This document shows, one piece after another, positions 1 through 12,903 of a DNA stretch of 64,000 nucleotides; positions within the stretch are counted from its first letter, which is position 1; the number at the start of each line of letters is the position of its first letter. The notes beneath the pieces were generated by a model. It did not search any database, was not told where the DNA came from, and worked only from the letters and a program-made list of their open reading frames with translations. The position numbers were made by a program, and so were the translations under genes. The stretch spans positions 62,001 through 126,000 of the forward strand of contig CAJJDP010000160.1 in the NCBI GenBank assembly GCA_905182995.1, given 5' to 3'. This stretch comes from Paramecium octaurelia (taxonomy: Eukaryota; Ciliophora; Oligohymenophorea; Peniculida; Parameciidae).

Positions 1-120
1 AATTACTTCTCATATAAAATCTATCATTATGTCCCAGTAATTTCAACCTAAATTAGAAGTTCAAAAATAATGAAAATGATGATGTAAAATACGATTAATT
101 ATATTGTTGTTATTAAGATA

Positions 121-1112
121 TCAAATTTCATCAAATGATTAATTTTAACTTGATTTATTTTAGCCCTTTTTTGATTGTTTTTATTTTGTTGGCATAAAAC
201 TTGATGTGACTGTTAAGAATCTTCCATCTTTAAAGTTATTGACTTCCAACATTTTTTAATTTAAGTGTGTGATGCCCATTCTAGTGTTAGTAAATTTCTT
301 AATTTATTTTAATAATTACTTGCATGAAACTAGGCAAAAGGGATTTTTAATCACATTCTCTGTCTAACATTGTTTTAAAATTAGGTGCTGTTGGAGAAGT
401 GAACAATTGACTTTTAGGTTGTTTTGAATATTAATCGTATTCAAAGTAACTTTCAAAATTATAAGGAGGTATCTTAGTCAAAATGTCCTTTCTTTATTCC
501 AATTTGTAGAAGGGTGCTCCACAACTGCCCAACTGTCTAGTTTGATTAAGTGAGTGTACTTTTTGCCGAATTCAAAATTAGGTTTATAATCGGGGGCAAA
601 CTCTTTCTTTTTATAAATCAACATCTGATCTCTGGATAATTACTTTTCCAATTTAATTTAGGGTTGTCTAGGTACCTTACTCCATTGGTTGGTTACATTT
701 AAGAACTGAAATCGATCTGGGTGAGGATTGGGTCTTCCTGAGAAGATATCAGCCCTATTTTAGAGAGATGATCAAACCTTGGTATTTGTCTTTGCAGATC
801 GACAAAACTCTCATATTTGAATTTAGGTTTCTCAACTATGGAGGGAATCCTATTTTATTAATAAGGGAACTTACTCGTGAGGTAAATCTTATTGATGTTT
901 ATGGGGAACTTCGATAGGAACAGTTTGTTTCAAAGTCTTATCGTAATGGGGAACTGAATGTACGGCTCTGTCAAAAGTATAGGATATTGATGTTACTTGT
1001 CGAGTTCACTATATTTGATATGATATTGTCCACAGGATGCTTTGCAATTGTTTCCTATTTAGGTGTAATGACCGACTTTTCTGGAGATCTATTTGGTAAA
1101 AGGTTAGGACAT
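121..1112 (-). CDS. Conserved-looking protein of unknown function, 289 aa
   Basis: Read with TAA/TAG as Gln, six exons join into 289 codons plus TGA. The five introns are at about 968-996, 850-874, 755-777, 537-559 and 298-319 (29, 25, 23, 23 and 22 nt). The first ends CAG and the last AAG; the others end TAG. The protein starts MSQPFTKQISRKVGHYTQIG. It has motifs that look conserved, such as NNCKASCGQY, ADIFSGRPNP and CGAPFYKLEQ, and a Lys/Gln/Ser-rich tail. There is no signal peptide, membrane segment or domain I can name. Its tone (short Tyr- and Pro-containing blocks) would fit a structural or axonemal protein, but that is only a guess. It diverges from the next gene across a 296-nt spacer. 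Exon structure is well supported because each junction restores one continuous sensible frame. Confidence 0.7.
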
Positions 1113-1408
1113 TCTGAGAAGATGCTTTAAATGGTTTTGTTCTGCTTCGTTAAGTGATTCCTATTGAGAAAGGGCATTCTTATTATTCAAGTCAGGAGAT
1201 TTGCTTGGTTGAGGAGTGCTGAATTTTTTGACAGGATGATCGTCTCTGTGTTGGAATACAATATATTTTTCGGAGGTTATTTTTCCAGCCTTACTAAACA
1301 TATTTTATAAGTCATTTTAATTATGTATTAGAGCCATTTTTATAAATAATAATATTACAAAGAGGATATTAAGTAAGTGGTATTATTTTATTTAATAATA
1401 TAATTAAA

Positions 1409-4400
1409 ATGGAAAAAATGGAAATGGTTTCATCTCATCTACCTCTCGTAAAGGACAGGGGAGAGTGGAATCAATAGACATTTATCATACGACCAAAATT
1501 CGAGAAGAAAGAACGATAAAGCATCGATAATCAATTAGAGATCCAGTTTCCTTTGCATCGAGACTTTGACTTTGTGGCCAATCATGCCATGGGTTTCAAA
1601 GGGAAAGGGAACGTGGACTTATTCAAGTTCTACTATCGATTGTATTTGAAGAATAAATTTGCAATTCAGAAAATCAGAAAGGAGAAGAAAGTCAAAGATG
1701 GATAAAAAAAGAATGAGAACACCAAAAAATAGTAACTGAATCAGACTGAAGAACCAAATACAGAGGAGATACGCAATGCATACAAAACAATAGAGATTAA
1801 ACCACCCTCTTAACAGAAATAACTGAAATTTGTTAGAGAATGCATTAAGAATTTATAATAATAGGCAGCTATTGTGAATAAACACATTGAATTGCCTAAA
1901 TTGGTATCGCCATAAACTCAAGTCAAAATAGTTAATATCGATACTACGAAAATCCCTTAAGCGAAAACAAGGGATCAACAATTGGAGTTAGAAGAACTAA
2001 TGCTGAGTAGAGTGGTGTAGGCAATTTAGGAATCTCAGGTGGTTTCTCATGAGGATGTAAGAAAAGTAAGGGAAATCATCATGTAACGACACAGTCAATT
2101 GAGTGAGATAGAGAGAGAATTATAATTGAATCAAATACTAGGAATCAAGAAACAAATTTACGAGAGAGAGATGGCAATGAAGAATGAACTCAATAGACCT
2201 CCAGGCATTGATAATCCTGATAATTTCAATGAGTTGAGTTCAATCTAAGAAGTATCGATTATTAGATCCATGCAATTCAGATCATAGCCTAACGTAAGTG
2301 TTACTGAGTATAAATTTAACAATTATGAAGACGAGTCAGAATATATGACAAACAAAACAAAAATAGGGTTAAAATAGAAATAAATAGAAGAAACACTGAT
2401 TTAAGAACAATCAACTGAAATGCAATCTATCTTACAATAGATTAGATCGACTTCTGTTGTTACAAAAGGCAATGAGACTGAACACAGTAAGGAGAAGATA
2501 TTAGATAAAAATAAATTGTTACCAACCTTAAAATTCTTAGAATAAGCAAAATAGTAGATTGTCCAAAGATCTGACAATGATAGTCAATAACTCTAATAAC
2601 CATACTTTCAACCAGATGTTTAGGATTCCAGCAAGTCTAAGGTTTAATAGAGTCTATCTATGGTATCATAACTACAAAATAAAACAAGTAAAACCATCAA
2701 ATCTAGTGCCAATAGATCAAATCAATTGGCATCTTCTTCATCCAATCATCATTCAAACTAGGTAAGTCTTGAGAAGAAGTAAACTGAAACTATGGGAAAG
2801 AGTGCCTACAAATTGAATGAAGAATAGAAACCAAAACCATAAGACAAAGAACTAGATGTAAGTGATGATATGAAATTTGAGAGATAAAATTACTATGAAA
2901 TGAAATTCAGTCAAATTCTGTAGAGAGTAATTGATTAAAAGAAAATTCAAGGAGGAGGAGGAGAAGAATCTTAACATTCTCGGACTCTCTCCTAAGTGGA
3001 ATCTGAAACTGTCTAAAAAATAACTTAAAATCTAGTATCCAATATCATTAATATGCACAAAAATCCAACTCCGACTATGGATTAACCATCCACTTTCAAT
3101 TTCTTAGAAGTTGACTCTGATGATTAAGAAAAGGCAACGTAAAGTATTCCAGTTATGAAGAGTGAAGAGGCTCCTGAGGAAGCTCGCAGACATCTCTCTT
3201 ACAATCGAGACATTTCTCATTTAGATCATGTATTCAAAATTGAGAGTCAAGTGTCTCTGTCTGACAAGAGATTGAATGAAGAATAGATTGCTAATATTAT
3301 CTAATAGATTTCATAATAGTTGTAATAGGCTCAAATACCTCCTGAACAAATTGAAAAATAATTAGATGAAGTCACTAATATTTTACTTAAACATCCTATT
3401 AACAAGTTGTCATCCAAATTACTGAAGAAATCAACCACCATTATGTAAAATGAACCTAACAAGAAGATCTACTTGGAGGAAACTAGGTTTCCAACTAAAC
3501 AACCCAAAGTGACACATAAATAAGATTAAATTGATTATTTGAAATTTTATGAAGAGAATGCTCCACCTAAACAAGAGAAATCAAAGAAAAGCTATAAGAT
3601 ACAAGACACTTCCAAAAGATCCAAATAGTCTGCCATGATCAAAAGCATGTCTGAGGATGAACGAAAACAATTTCTAGATTCCCATAAGATGAATCTCCAG
3701 GAAAGAGCTAATTCTCAAGAAATGGATGAAGAGTTGCAATTTCTATAATCTGTAATTGATGATCAAAAGAAATAAAGGGAGCAGATATTCACAAAGAAAT
3801 AGTCCTAACCAATTTAATCAGGTAAGAATACATCCAGAGATTAGATTGATTTCGATGAATCCAGTGAGAAATAGTAAAATACATTTCGATCTCATAATCC
3901 TCCCACTAATATCAATTACGAAACTGATCAAATCAAATAAGGATAAACAGAAATCAATTTCAATCTCAGAAGACCCTAAATCAAGTAAAAAACAGATTAG
4001 ACCTTCAATAAATCTGAAAATACATAGCAAATTTAAATCTCCAGTTAATAAGGTACCTAAAGATCAGATCCTTATAGAAGTAAAACTAAAAGAACTAACC
4101 ATGATGAATAATATTAACCAGATGGATCCTTAAAATCTAATGGTACTTACAAAAGCAATAGATTGGGAAATAGGGAGAGCAGTGATAAAGATCATGATAA
4201 AGTAGAAGTGTACTCTCCAAACATATCAGTTGAAGAAGTACCTCATTAAGATGAATAAGACCCGTTATCTGACAAAGAGGAGGAGTTAATTGTTGAGGAA
4301 ATCTAACAATAAATGGATGAAAATGGAAATACAGTCAATGTTGTCACAAAGAGAACGATGAAAGTAATGAGTGAAAGATCAAAGAAGTCAGATCCTAAAT

Positions 4401-5952
4401 AAAGTGAAAGGTCAAAAAAATCAAAATAATCAGATTAGCAATAATAGTAACATTAGTTATAGGTCAATAGATAAAATCCAAGAGAAAAAACACAATAATC
4501 GTAGTATAAGGAATAAGAGTAACATTATGATTAATAGTAAAACTAAGAATAACACTTAGTGCAATAACATAAGTAGATATCAAATTAATAATAATAAAAT
4601 TAACAAGAATCAGTTAATAATAATAACAATGAAGATAGATAAATTAAACTAAATTTTCAACATTAGGATAGTAATTAAAATATTGCTGAACACTCTTAAA
4701 ATTAATAGATTTATTCATAGCAATTAAGAAATAGAACTAATTTGTAGGATATTCAATTGAAAAACTATTCCCCTTCACAAAATTAATCATTAGTTAATAG
4801 CAGTGGAACACCTCAATAAAATAATACTCCTCTTTAACCGCCTGGTAGAAAGCAAGGCAGTAAGAAGACAAAGTTCGAAGATTAAAGTAATAATAATAAC
4901 AATGGTAACACTCCTTAGGCAAAATTACAGAGAGTCAAGACTAAATTGTCAAGATTTTAGGAGGCAGCCAATAATAATGAGGATGAAGACTATGATTATG
5001 ATTGGGATGAAGAGGATCCAAGCAATAAGAAGAAGAAAAACACTTCAAAATCTAGCAAATCCACTTTGAGAAATGACATTCAATCCCCATCGGTTTCTCC
5101 AATGGCCAAGTAGGCTACGATGGCAAAGAAGAAGGTATATGATCTAAAATAGGAATATGAATTAATTGCAAGACAGAATTTGAGTTTGGCAGATCTGAAG
5201 AAGGATATTGAAAAGAAGATCACATAATTATAGAATCCAGATGATGAAGCCAAGTATAATATTTATCTTTGTAAACATATTTGATAATACATTTAGATGA
5301 GCAACGTTAAAAATAGTTGAAGAATATGCCTCAAACAATTGAAGGATTAATAAATGATAAGAGGGAGAATGATGATGGCTGTGGTGATACTATACGTAAA
5401 TTTCATGAGAATCGAATGAAATACAAGGATGTGATAGAGAAGGATTAGGCACTTAAATTTACAAATTAAATTCAATTGGATGATGAATAACAAACTCAAA
5501 TCAATACACAATCTCATCTTGATGAATATATGAGGGAAGTCTAGATGAATATTTAAAGAATGATTCAATAAGTACAATTAGGTAAACATTTAGATTGATT
5601 GTTATTAGAATAAATGAGGGATCATCCTGAAGTCAGAAAAGAGTGCTTCGAATACGATACAAGCATCATTTAATAACGAAAAATGGAATCATTGGCAAGT
5701 GAAATAGTGTAAACTCAAGCACAAATGCAAATATATGAAGAACCTACTTAAGAGACTCAGAGAAAGACTGAGCGTTTAGAATAGGATTCGGTAATACCAA
5801 ATTAGATTGACTAAAAATTTGAAATTTTGGCACAGAAATTGAGAGCATTGAAATTCAAGAATCCAGAGAAGTTTAATTAAATTGTAAATACAGAGATTGT
5901 AAAAACAGATTTATTTTTGTCAACTACCAAACACAAATATATTTTAGAATGA
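1409..5952 (+). CDS. Gln/Asn-rich coiled-coil protein, 1,496 aa
   Basis: One frame is open with TGA as the only stop and is interrupted by two introns, 26 nt near 5257-5282 and 27 nt near 5581-5607, both ending TAG. The exon sum is exactly 1,497 codons. The N-terminus (MEKMEMVSSHLPLVKDRGEW) leads into a compact basic segment. A very long Glu/Lys/Gln-rich region with charged coiled-coil character follows. About residues 1005-1110 form a Gln/Asn tract in which almost every Gln is TAA or TAG. An acidic Asp/Glu cluster and a second coiled-coil region close the protein. I recognise no catalytic domain or membrane segment. It could be a cytoskeletal or scaffold protein. The family is unknown, but the gene model is secure. 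Confidence 0.75.
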
Positions 5953-6202
5953 TTAAAATATTATTAATTAATTTAATTAATAAATGAACAATATAATCTT
6001 AAATATTGATGCAAGATGTAATCACATATTTGTAAACATTGTTCTATACTAAAGTAGAGTATACAAAAGACGACTTGATAGATTTAATATTTATCTAGTA
6101 AATAAGTATACCCACATGTTGTTGTTACGATTTTGGTAACAAAAGATTGATTTGAATTCTTCATCTTTTTATGGCTGCCAATAATAATTATTATATGATA
6201 TA

Positions 6203-7561
6203 TCAATATGTGTCATAAAAAATTAAATATGCTTCACCTTGTTATGGTTGTTTTGTTAGAGTGACTTTGATGTCGGAAGTAAGATACCATTCACATTTTT
6301 TGTATGATTTATCTCGACTCATTGATGATTCAAGATCCAAAGCAAATGTCCTTTTGAATGCAACATAATGGCCTAGAAAGATGATTTAAGATACTCACCA
6401 GAGTTGGAATCACCTAAATGACAAACTAATGCCGAAAGAGAGTATTCTTTGTCAGCAACCATAAAAGTAGAATCCAAATAAACTGGATGATCCAATTTTA
6501 CTAGTCCATAATAGGGATGCACAATGAGTCTATTGACGAAGAAGCAGAAGGTTTTCTAAGAATAGATCTATAGAAATACTGGATATTTTGCAATGTGAGT
6601 CTATCGTGTCACTGTTCTTTTAAGACATGCCTTCAATGGGTCAATCTAAAATTGATTGCCTTGGATTGCATTAAGTTGCTCTATGATTTTCTTAATGATG
6701 GTTTAAGAATCCTCATCATAAGCGTTGATTGAGAGATATTAATCAATGATCTTTTGTTAATCAGTTAGAGTGTATTTCTTTCTCAAGAATTGCAAGGAAC
6801 AATATAGACAAATATAGTCTGTTATTGTTTCTGGTTTTTGGATATAATCGATTGCTTCTTTAACTGTTCTTGCATGGTTGAGTTGGAAATGGAAGGCATA
6901 GTTACTTTCTACTTTGAGTGAATTAAACTACATTTACTAAAAAGATGCTTACAGAATAATTACAAGTATTGCACTTAATTTGAACTTTAGTGTGATGAAG
7001 AAAAGGATTCTTGAATTTCATTTGTTTCGATTTCAACATGGCTAAATCAAATGAATTAACTTGGTTATTTGCTTCTTCAATGTGTTTCATGAGCATATTG
7101 AAGAGTTCATGAGAATCCTATTATTGATAAAAAAAGGAGTAGTCAGCATCTTCTGAGAGGAGATCAATCAAATCGTTAGCATCGATCACTTCTAGATCAC
7201 TATTCAGGTATTTCATGATTTTGGCCAATTCTAAACAGATCTACTAGTCTAAGGTAGTATCCCCATTGATGTGCTGTACCAATTCAAATAGATATTCAAT
7301 GAAATTGGGTTATGAACTTAAGGCCACTAATTATGTAATTTGTCGTACTTGTAATACTGAATTCAAGAAGCATGTGTTCCCAATGTTTCTAATTCCTGCT
7401 GGTTTCTTATTGTAATCAAGAGAGGCAGAGGACTATAGTAGACTGTATTCCACTTGGCCTGTGGGCTTGCATTGTTTGGATTTCGTTGTGTATTTGAATG
7501 CTCCATACAAAGCCAGCATCAGAGCACCTCCATAAACCCAATGGCTTTTATTTTTAATCAT
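6203..7561 (-). CDS. Ubiquitin-specific protease with N-terminal membrane anchor (USP30-like)
   Basis: This is a USP-family (peptidase C19) deubiquitinase of 435 aa that should remove ubiquitin through a Cys-His-Asp triad. The Cys box GIRNIGNTCFLNSVLQ puts the nucleophile at Cys64. The His box GHYVAF puts the general base at about His381, followed by WYLTSDI with Asp about 413. The QDSHELFN block and two CxxC pairs (CNTC, CLYC) of the usual zinc knuckle are present. Residues 8-23 (WVYGGALMLALYGAFK) look like a membrane helix right at the N-terminus. That arrangement is known from the mitochondrial outer-membrane enzyme USP30, so an organelle surface location is inferred. Introns: 25 nt at 6928-6952 and 26 nt at 6373-6398. 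The gene is divergent from CNOT11, only 62 nt away. Confidence 0.9.
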
Positions 7562-7623
7562 ATTTATATTTAAAATTATATATTAATATATTTAAGTAAT
7601 TTATTTCAATAAATCACTTTGTA

Positions 7624-8663
7624 ATGTAAGCTAACACCAAAGTCCCTGTGGATATCCATAAGACTCTTGAGGACAACTTCAAAGCCATCAAAGAGGTGGG
7701 AGTGAACGAAATTTGCAATTTCATGTTATCCAGGTTACGTGATTAGGTAACTTAAATTTAAATAAATATCCAAGGACTTGCCATAACACATTAGACTACA
7801 GTATTTGTATAATGTCCATCAGATCAATTAGAAGATGAGTTTGACTGAATTGTGCAACAATCAATTGGAATTGAACATCGTAAACAATATCAAATATGTA
7901 TTCTCAATGCAGTATGATAGAGTATGGGTAAGATTTAGATTAATTGCTGAATTAAATGGATGCATCCCTAATTGCCTCATGTGAATATCTGAGACCCGTC
8001 CCCTAAATATTAACACCACAATGGGAAGACATTTCACCTCAAATTACATTCCAACCAATTTGGGATTATAATGTTAATCCATTCCTCTTTCGATTTTTCC
8101 TAACGCAAGCCCAATCCACCAAACTCCACCCATAGGATCAATAGATGATCTTGAAACTATTCAAACCAGAATACAAAATAGATGAGGAACAATTCAACAA
8201 TCTTGTTGAACACAATCCCTAATTTGTTAGTGATATCATTACTAAACTGCACTAATCTGGAATGAATGTTCATGAGTAAATCTAACCATTTATTAGTCTC
8301 TAGATATTTAAATTATCTCATTCATATCAAGGCCACCATCTAGACTTTAGAGTTAGTGAATCAACTCACCAAGAATATCACTCTTCCTGACTAATTTCTT
8401 AATATGTTCATCACCAGTTGCATTGAAACTTGTGAAGAAGTCAAATAAGTAAGATATTATTTCAAATATCCAATTAGAATCAATAACAATTAACTAGACA
8501 AGTCAGATTGGTATCAGTCTTCATCAAGACTCTGATCAAATAAAAGACCTTCAATCCAAAGAAGATTTATGTTGAACTATAGGGATTCTGTTTAGAATTT
8601 TCTTCTATTTAAGAAGCAACACAGTTATTTAAAGCCATCAAAAATGCAGTCCAGGAACAATGA
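7624..8663 (+). CDS. CNOT11: CCR4-NOT transcription complex subunit 11
   Basis: About 309 aa. The C-terminal half follows the CNOT11 family (older name C2orf29) closely in order and spacing. It has a NNLVEHNP block, then KLHQSGMNVHEYLNYLI, LELVNQLT, LPDQFLNMFI, SCIETCEEVKQ, a VRLVSVFIKTLIKQK block and a final FCLEFSSIQEATQLFKAIK. The family docks with CNOT10 on NOT1 in the deadenylase complex that shortens mRNA poly(A) tails. The N-terminal half (LEDNFKAIKEVGVNEI and LPQHIRLQYLYNV) also fits. Introns: 28 nt near 7749-7776 ending AAG, 28 nt near 8276-8303 and 29 nt near 8450-8478. One more junction between about 7890 and 7940 must exist but cannot be placed cleanly; the best option, 25 nt, ends in an unusual GAG. 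Start chosen at the first ATG after the short divergent spacer. Confidence 0.85.
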
Positions 8664-8700
8664 GTTTAAATATCAATATAAAATTTTATTATTATTTCTT

Positions 8701-11413
8701 ATGAGACATTAACGAGTTGAATCACTAGGTCCGATGGAAGACGTGCGAAAGAAACACACCAAGAGTGAAATAGTACTGTCTTCCATGTTCAGATTGCCTA
8801 AGGTACAAGTACCACAAAGTAATCACATTCCTTTAATCACTATAGGTTCAAAAAATGCATTATCTGTCAATCCTAATTGGTCTCATTTAAACTATCAAAA
8901 TGATAATTCAAAAACCAATAATACCTTTGCAGAAATATAAGAGATTCTTTAATAGTAAATCACTTTGCAATATCCAAATATACTACCTCAACTCAAAAAA
9001 TTCATTTAATAATCCTAAATGGGCATCACTTTAACAGAGTTATCAAAAAATAGTTAATTAATTGATAGTTCAGTCAATCTCTTTACCTAATCCATTTAAA
9101 TTATGCTTTAGATCATTAAGGAAAAAGAACCAAAAAAAATTGAAATTAATCAGTAAGCTGAAACTGAAATTTAAAGAAAGTTTTCTTTAGCCTTAATAAA
9201 AGAATCAAATAATAAAGCTGATCGAGAAACTTAAATCATAAATAATGAGCTAAAACTTATCAATCATAAATTGTAGATTGAACTAAATCAGTTAGCTACC
9301 AAATTAAGAAACCTAGAGATTAGCATGGACGTTGATCTCTTAAAAGAAAAGATCAGAGAATTAACAGAAGAATTAAAATAAAGGACTTTGGAATTGAAGA
9401 TTGAAATTTAAAATAGAGATCAATAATTAATCAAACATTTACAAAAAATAGCTTAATTGAAATCGATAATCTAATAACATGAAGAAAAAATAGATGAATT
9501 ACAAAACTATATCAATAATAATCAAGAAAGATTCACTCAAATGGAAACTACATACATGTCTGTTTATAATGATAGATATTATTGGAGAGACATCTCAAAA
9601 ATGTTGGAGGAGGACTTATTGAGTTAATAGATGAGATATCAGAAATTTTTAGCAGATGAAGCTAAATCTAAAAAGAAACTATAAATGCTCTAAAGGGAAT
9701 TAGATTAGATCAAAATAGAAAAGAGTAAAAGAGTAGAAATTCCAGAATTTAATAAGGAAGCTGAAGAGAATCTTCAAAAACTCTTATATTTATTCACCAA
9801 AGAGAAATTTCATATGGTTCAAATGAAAGCCTTTATCTAAGATAAAATGAGTAAATTAAATGAGCAAGAATAACAACAATATTAATTTATGAAAAATTTA
9901 AAATTAGATCACATTTATATGGATAGACTCAACAAATATACTTATCCCAGACAGTCATTCTTGGTATTTTATGAAAGTCAAATTAAACTTATAGAATCAG
10001 AATATAAAAACATTAACAGGCATAAAATCTCTCTAAATTACTTTGCGATTATCAGAGCAATATTAGATGCAAAATTTAATGAATTTTAGTATTTAGAAAA
10101 TTTACAAATGGCTACTAAATTCGCAGATTTTGTCTTTTCATGGATAAGCACTTTTTCATTGGAGAAAAATACAAAACAAATCATTTAAGTGAGCTAAGAT
10201 TAATTAGATAATGTTCGGTTAGATTTTTTAATGGACACTTTAAATCCAAAATTAGGCTAAATACATGAAGTCATAACGTTTAAGTATTTAAATTAAAATA
10301 AATAGTTAATTTTTATTTGAGTAGTCATCTCTTGATGAAGTGTATTATTATTTGCATTGTAGATATATGCTTTTCAAAGGATAAGTTAAGAATCTTTCCA
10401 GATCAAATTTTGAAACTATCATGTATGTCCGATAGGAATAAGCGGAACAATTAATCTAAGAAATTATGCATAAATATTCTACAGAATAAATTAATTATAC
10501 AAAAAATGTTATTAAAGAAATGGTTGTTACTAAAAATAAGATTAAATTGGTTGATGGTCATTATTTGCTACGGATTTTGCTTGAACTTTACAGGCAAGAA
10601 AGACAGACAAGATTAGCAGTTCTAAAGGAAATGTTTCATTCCTGTTTATCCTTATAGAGCTTTGGAAAATATGGAGTAAATTATAAAAACTTTAGAAAAA
10701 TCTTCTAATTTAATTTCCCAACTTCATCTGAAATTGAAATATGCTCTCTTTTCAGAGAAGCACATATGTGTGGTGACGGTATTGTCACCGCAGAATCATT
10801 CTTTACTGCTGCTACTGAACAAAATTTCTTCATAAAATAATTGTAATTAAATTACTTGATGCATCCTCCTTAAGTTGAGTTTTATAAGCTTAGCTATTGT
10901 GAATTTAATTTGCCATACTTGGATTTCTATAACCATTATAATCAAATACCGAAAAAGCTTATTCAAAATGTTTGTTTATCTATGGGATTAGAATACGTAA
11001 ATGCTGAGCTAAATAAATACTATTAAATTATAGATGCGTTGTTTGCCCATCCATATAACATTTATTCTTTATTATAGATGATGACTAAATTGATGAACCT
11101 TTTTAATAAAATTTAAATGATTAAGAACCTTCAGAAGGTACAAGAGGATTGGACTAGTATTGAGTTAGAAGCGATTAGACAATTAGTAAATCAAATTCCT
11201 GGAGTGTTTGGGTTGGTTTTAGATTTGGATTAAGAAGAAAGATTGAATTTGATATAAAGAAATTAGAAAATTCGTGCATTGCAATTGGTAGGCAAAAGAA
11301 AAGCTTTAAAGTTTTATTCATTTATTTCAGCAATGTTGAATGCTAAAGTCAAATAGGAAAAATAACCTGATGCATCACCAAAGAGGGGGATGAGGAAATC
11401 AGGTAAATTTTGA
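8701..11413 (+). CDS. Coiled-coil protein with EF-hand-like loop, 896 aa
   Basis: The frame is open from ATG 8701, with one 22-nt intron at 10284-10305 ending TAG. A second in-frame ATG lies 33 nt downstream at 8734. I prefer the first because TAA/TAG are sense here and nothing interrupts it. Residues from about 60 to 460 are dominated by Glu/Lys/Gln heptad-like coiled coil. The second half is more globular, and around 10770 it contains a short Asp-Gly segment (CGDGIVTAESFF) resembling an EF-hand loop. There is no signal peptide or membrane helix. It lies 37 nt after CNOT11 on the same strand. The family was not recognised; ciliary or cytoskeletal proteins often look like this, but no function is claimed. 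Confidence 0.75.
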
Positions 11414-11484
11414 TTTTATTTATTATATTTTTGAAATTATTTAATTAACAATGTAATTAATTGTATAATTTGTATAACTTGTTC

Positions 11485-12903
11485 TCATTTTTATACTAAA
11501 ACTGCTTTAAGCAATTAGTCTATTTATAATTTATTTTTTATAATTTGAGCTTTGATATTTTGAATTTTAGACTTTTTCTCCTTTATAACTTCTTCAACGT
11601 CTGCAATTTTATCATATAATGGTTATTATGCCTAAAATGTAAATGAATCACACTTACTTCTTCAGTTGCTCTATTCATATCCACCATCTTTTGTTTAGAA
11701 ACATTGTAGATCTTCCTCCATTATTGCAACTCTCTATTCATATTCTCAATATCATCCTGAATAAATTCAATTTATTTAGCCAAAGGATTCACGTTCTAAC
11801 TCATAGATTGGATCAGTTTTTGCATCACTATTGTATCAGAGACTTAGGAGGTGCCTAAATTTTAAGCAATTTCTTCCTTGATTTTATCTACTCATAAATT
11901 CAAGTGAATACCTTTTTGAACATTGGCCTTTCCTATCCTCTTCAGTATAATTCCTTCTTAAGGTTGACCCTTTTCTTTTTCCTCTTCTTTGCCCTTATCT
12001 TAATTCTTCATATTATCTCTTACGAATTTCCCATATTCTTGTGCATTAATATCAGCATTTGGCTTCACATTACTTTAAACTATTATGCCATCGTCCTCAT
12101 CGTTATTTCCTTTCCCCTCTATAATTACATTTGCTGTGCCTCCCTTCTTCTAATTCTGGTCAACTGCAACTTGATTAGTGGGCAATTAAGGTGGTCTCTT
12201 TTTGGCTGTTGAAGGTCGGACATTTCCCTCTTGAGTCTACTGCTATTAAGGAGGAGGTTGTTATTATTATTTTTGAGTTTCCTTTGGCTATTAAGGAGGA
12301 GGTTATTAGGGTTATTATTTTGGCTTTTATTCTTCTTTTGGAGGAGCAACTTTCTTTTCCTCCTTGACTTGAGGTGCAGCCTATTCTTTAGGAGGTGGCT
12401 GTTGAACTTTTTCTGCCTTAGGCTATTCCTTTTTAGGAGGTTCTGGGTCTTTGGCTCCTGCTCCTCCTAAAATCTATAATAAGATTATAAAACAGTAGTA
12501 CTTTCTTAACAAAAGGGTCACTATTTTTACCACTAACAGCTGCTCTGTAAATTGCTTATAATAATAAATTAGTATTTTCAGGTTCTAAACCTGCTGCTAT
12601 TTTACCAGGTTTTGCAGCAATTTCCTCCTTCAACATCATGGATGTCAAATCTATGATCTTTTATAGAAATTAAAGCTTCTTGTCCTTATTATCATATGTG
12701 TTTCCATCCAATTCATCTCCAGTATAGAGTCCTTTACCATAGCCTAATGTAAATTTAAATTTGAAACCTGTTTATTTAGTTGTCTCCATAATGATATCAA
12801 ATATGTATTTGAATGGAGGCTTTTCAAGTAACTTTTATGACATTTTTGGCTTTTCGAATAGAGCACTATACAAATCTGCTGTAGGTTTCCAAAAATCTGC
12901 CAT
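11485..12903 (-). CDS. IFT54: Intraflagellar transport protein 54 (TRAF3IP1 homologue)
   Basis: 438 aa. The N-terminal 130 residues match the microtubule-binding calponin-like domain of IFT54/TRAF3IP1. The order is KLLEKPPFKYIFDII, then TGYGKGLYTG, DKDKK-type spacing, FLQKIIDLTSMML and AAKPGKIAAGLEPENTNLLL. A Pro/Lys/Gln-rich middle follows, then a C-terminal coiled coil as in the family, which would join the IFT-B complex through IFT20. IFT54 carries cargo and kinesin-II along cilia, which fits a ciliate. Four TAG introns: 24 nt inside the TGY codon block, 28 nt at 12474-12501, 24 nt at 11888-11911 and 26 nt at 11632-11657. A shortened paralogue with the first two introns at the same places lies 1.7 kb upstream on the same strand. 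Confidence 0.9.

Noticed and set aside
660..1155. Plus-strand open frame of about 165 codons (contains FEFRFLNYGGNPILLIREL)
   Set aside because: It is antisense to the 289-aa minus-strand gene, whose five introns and motif-like text are far better supported.
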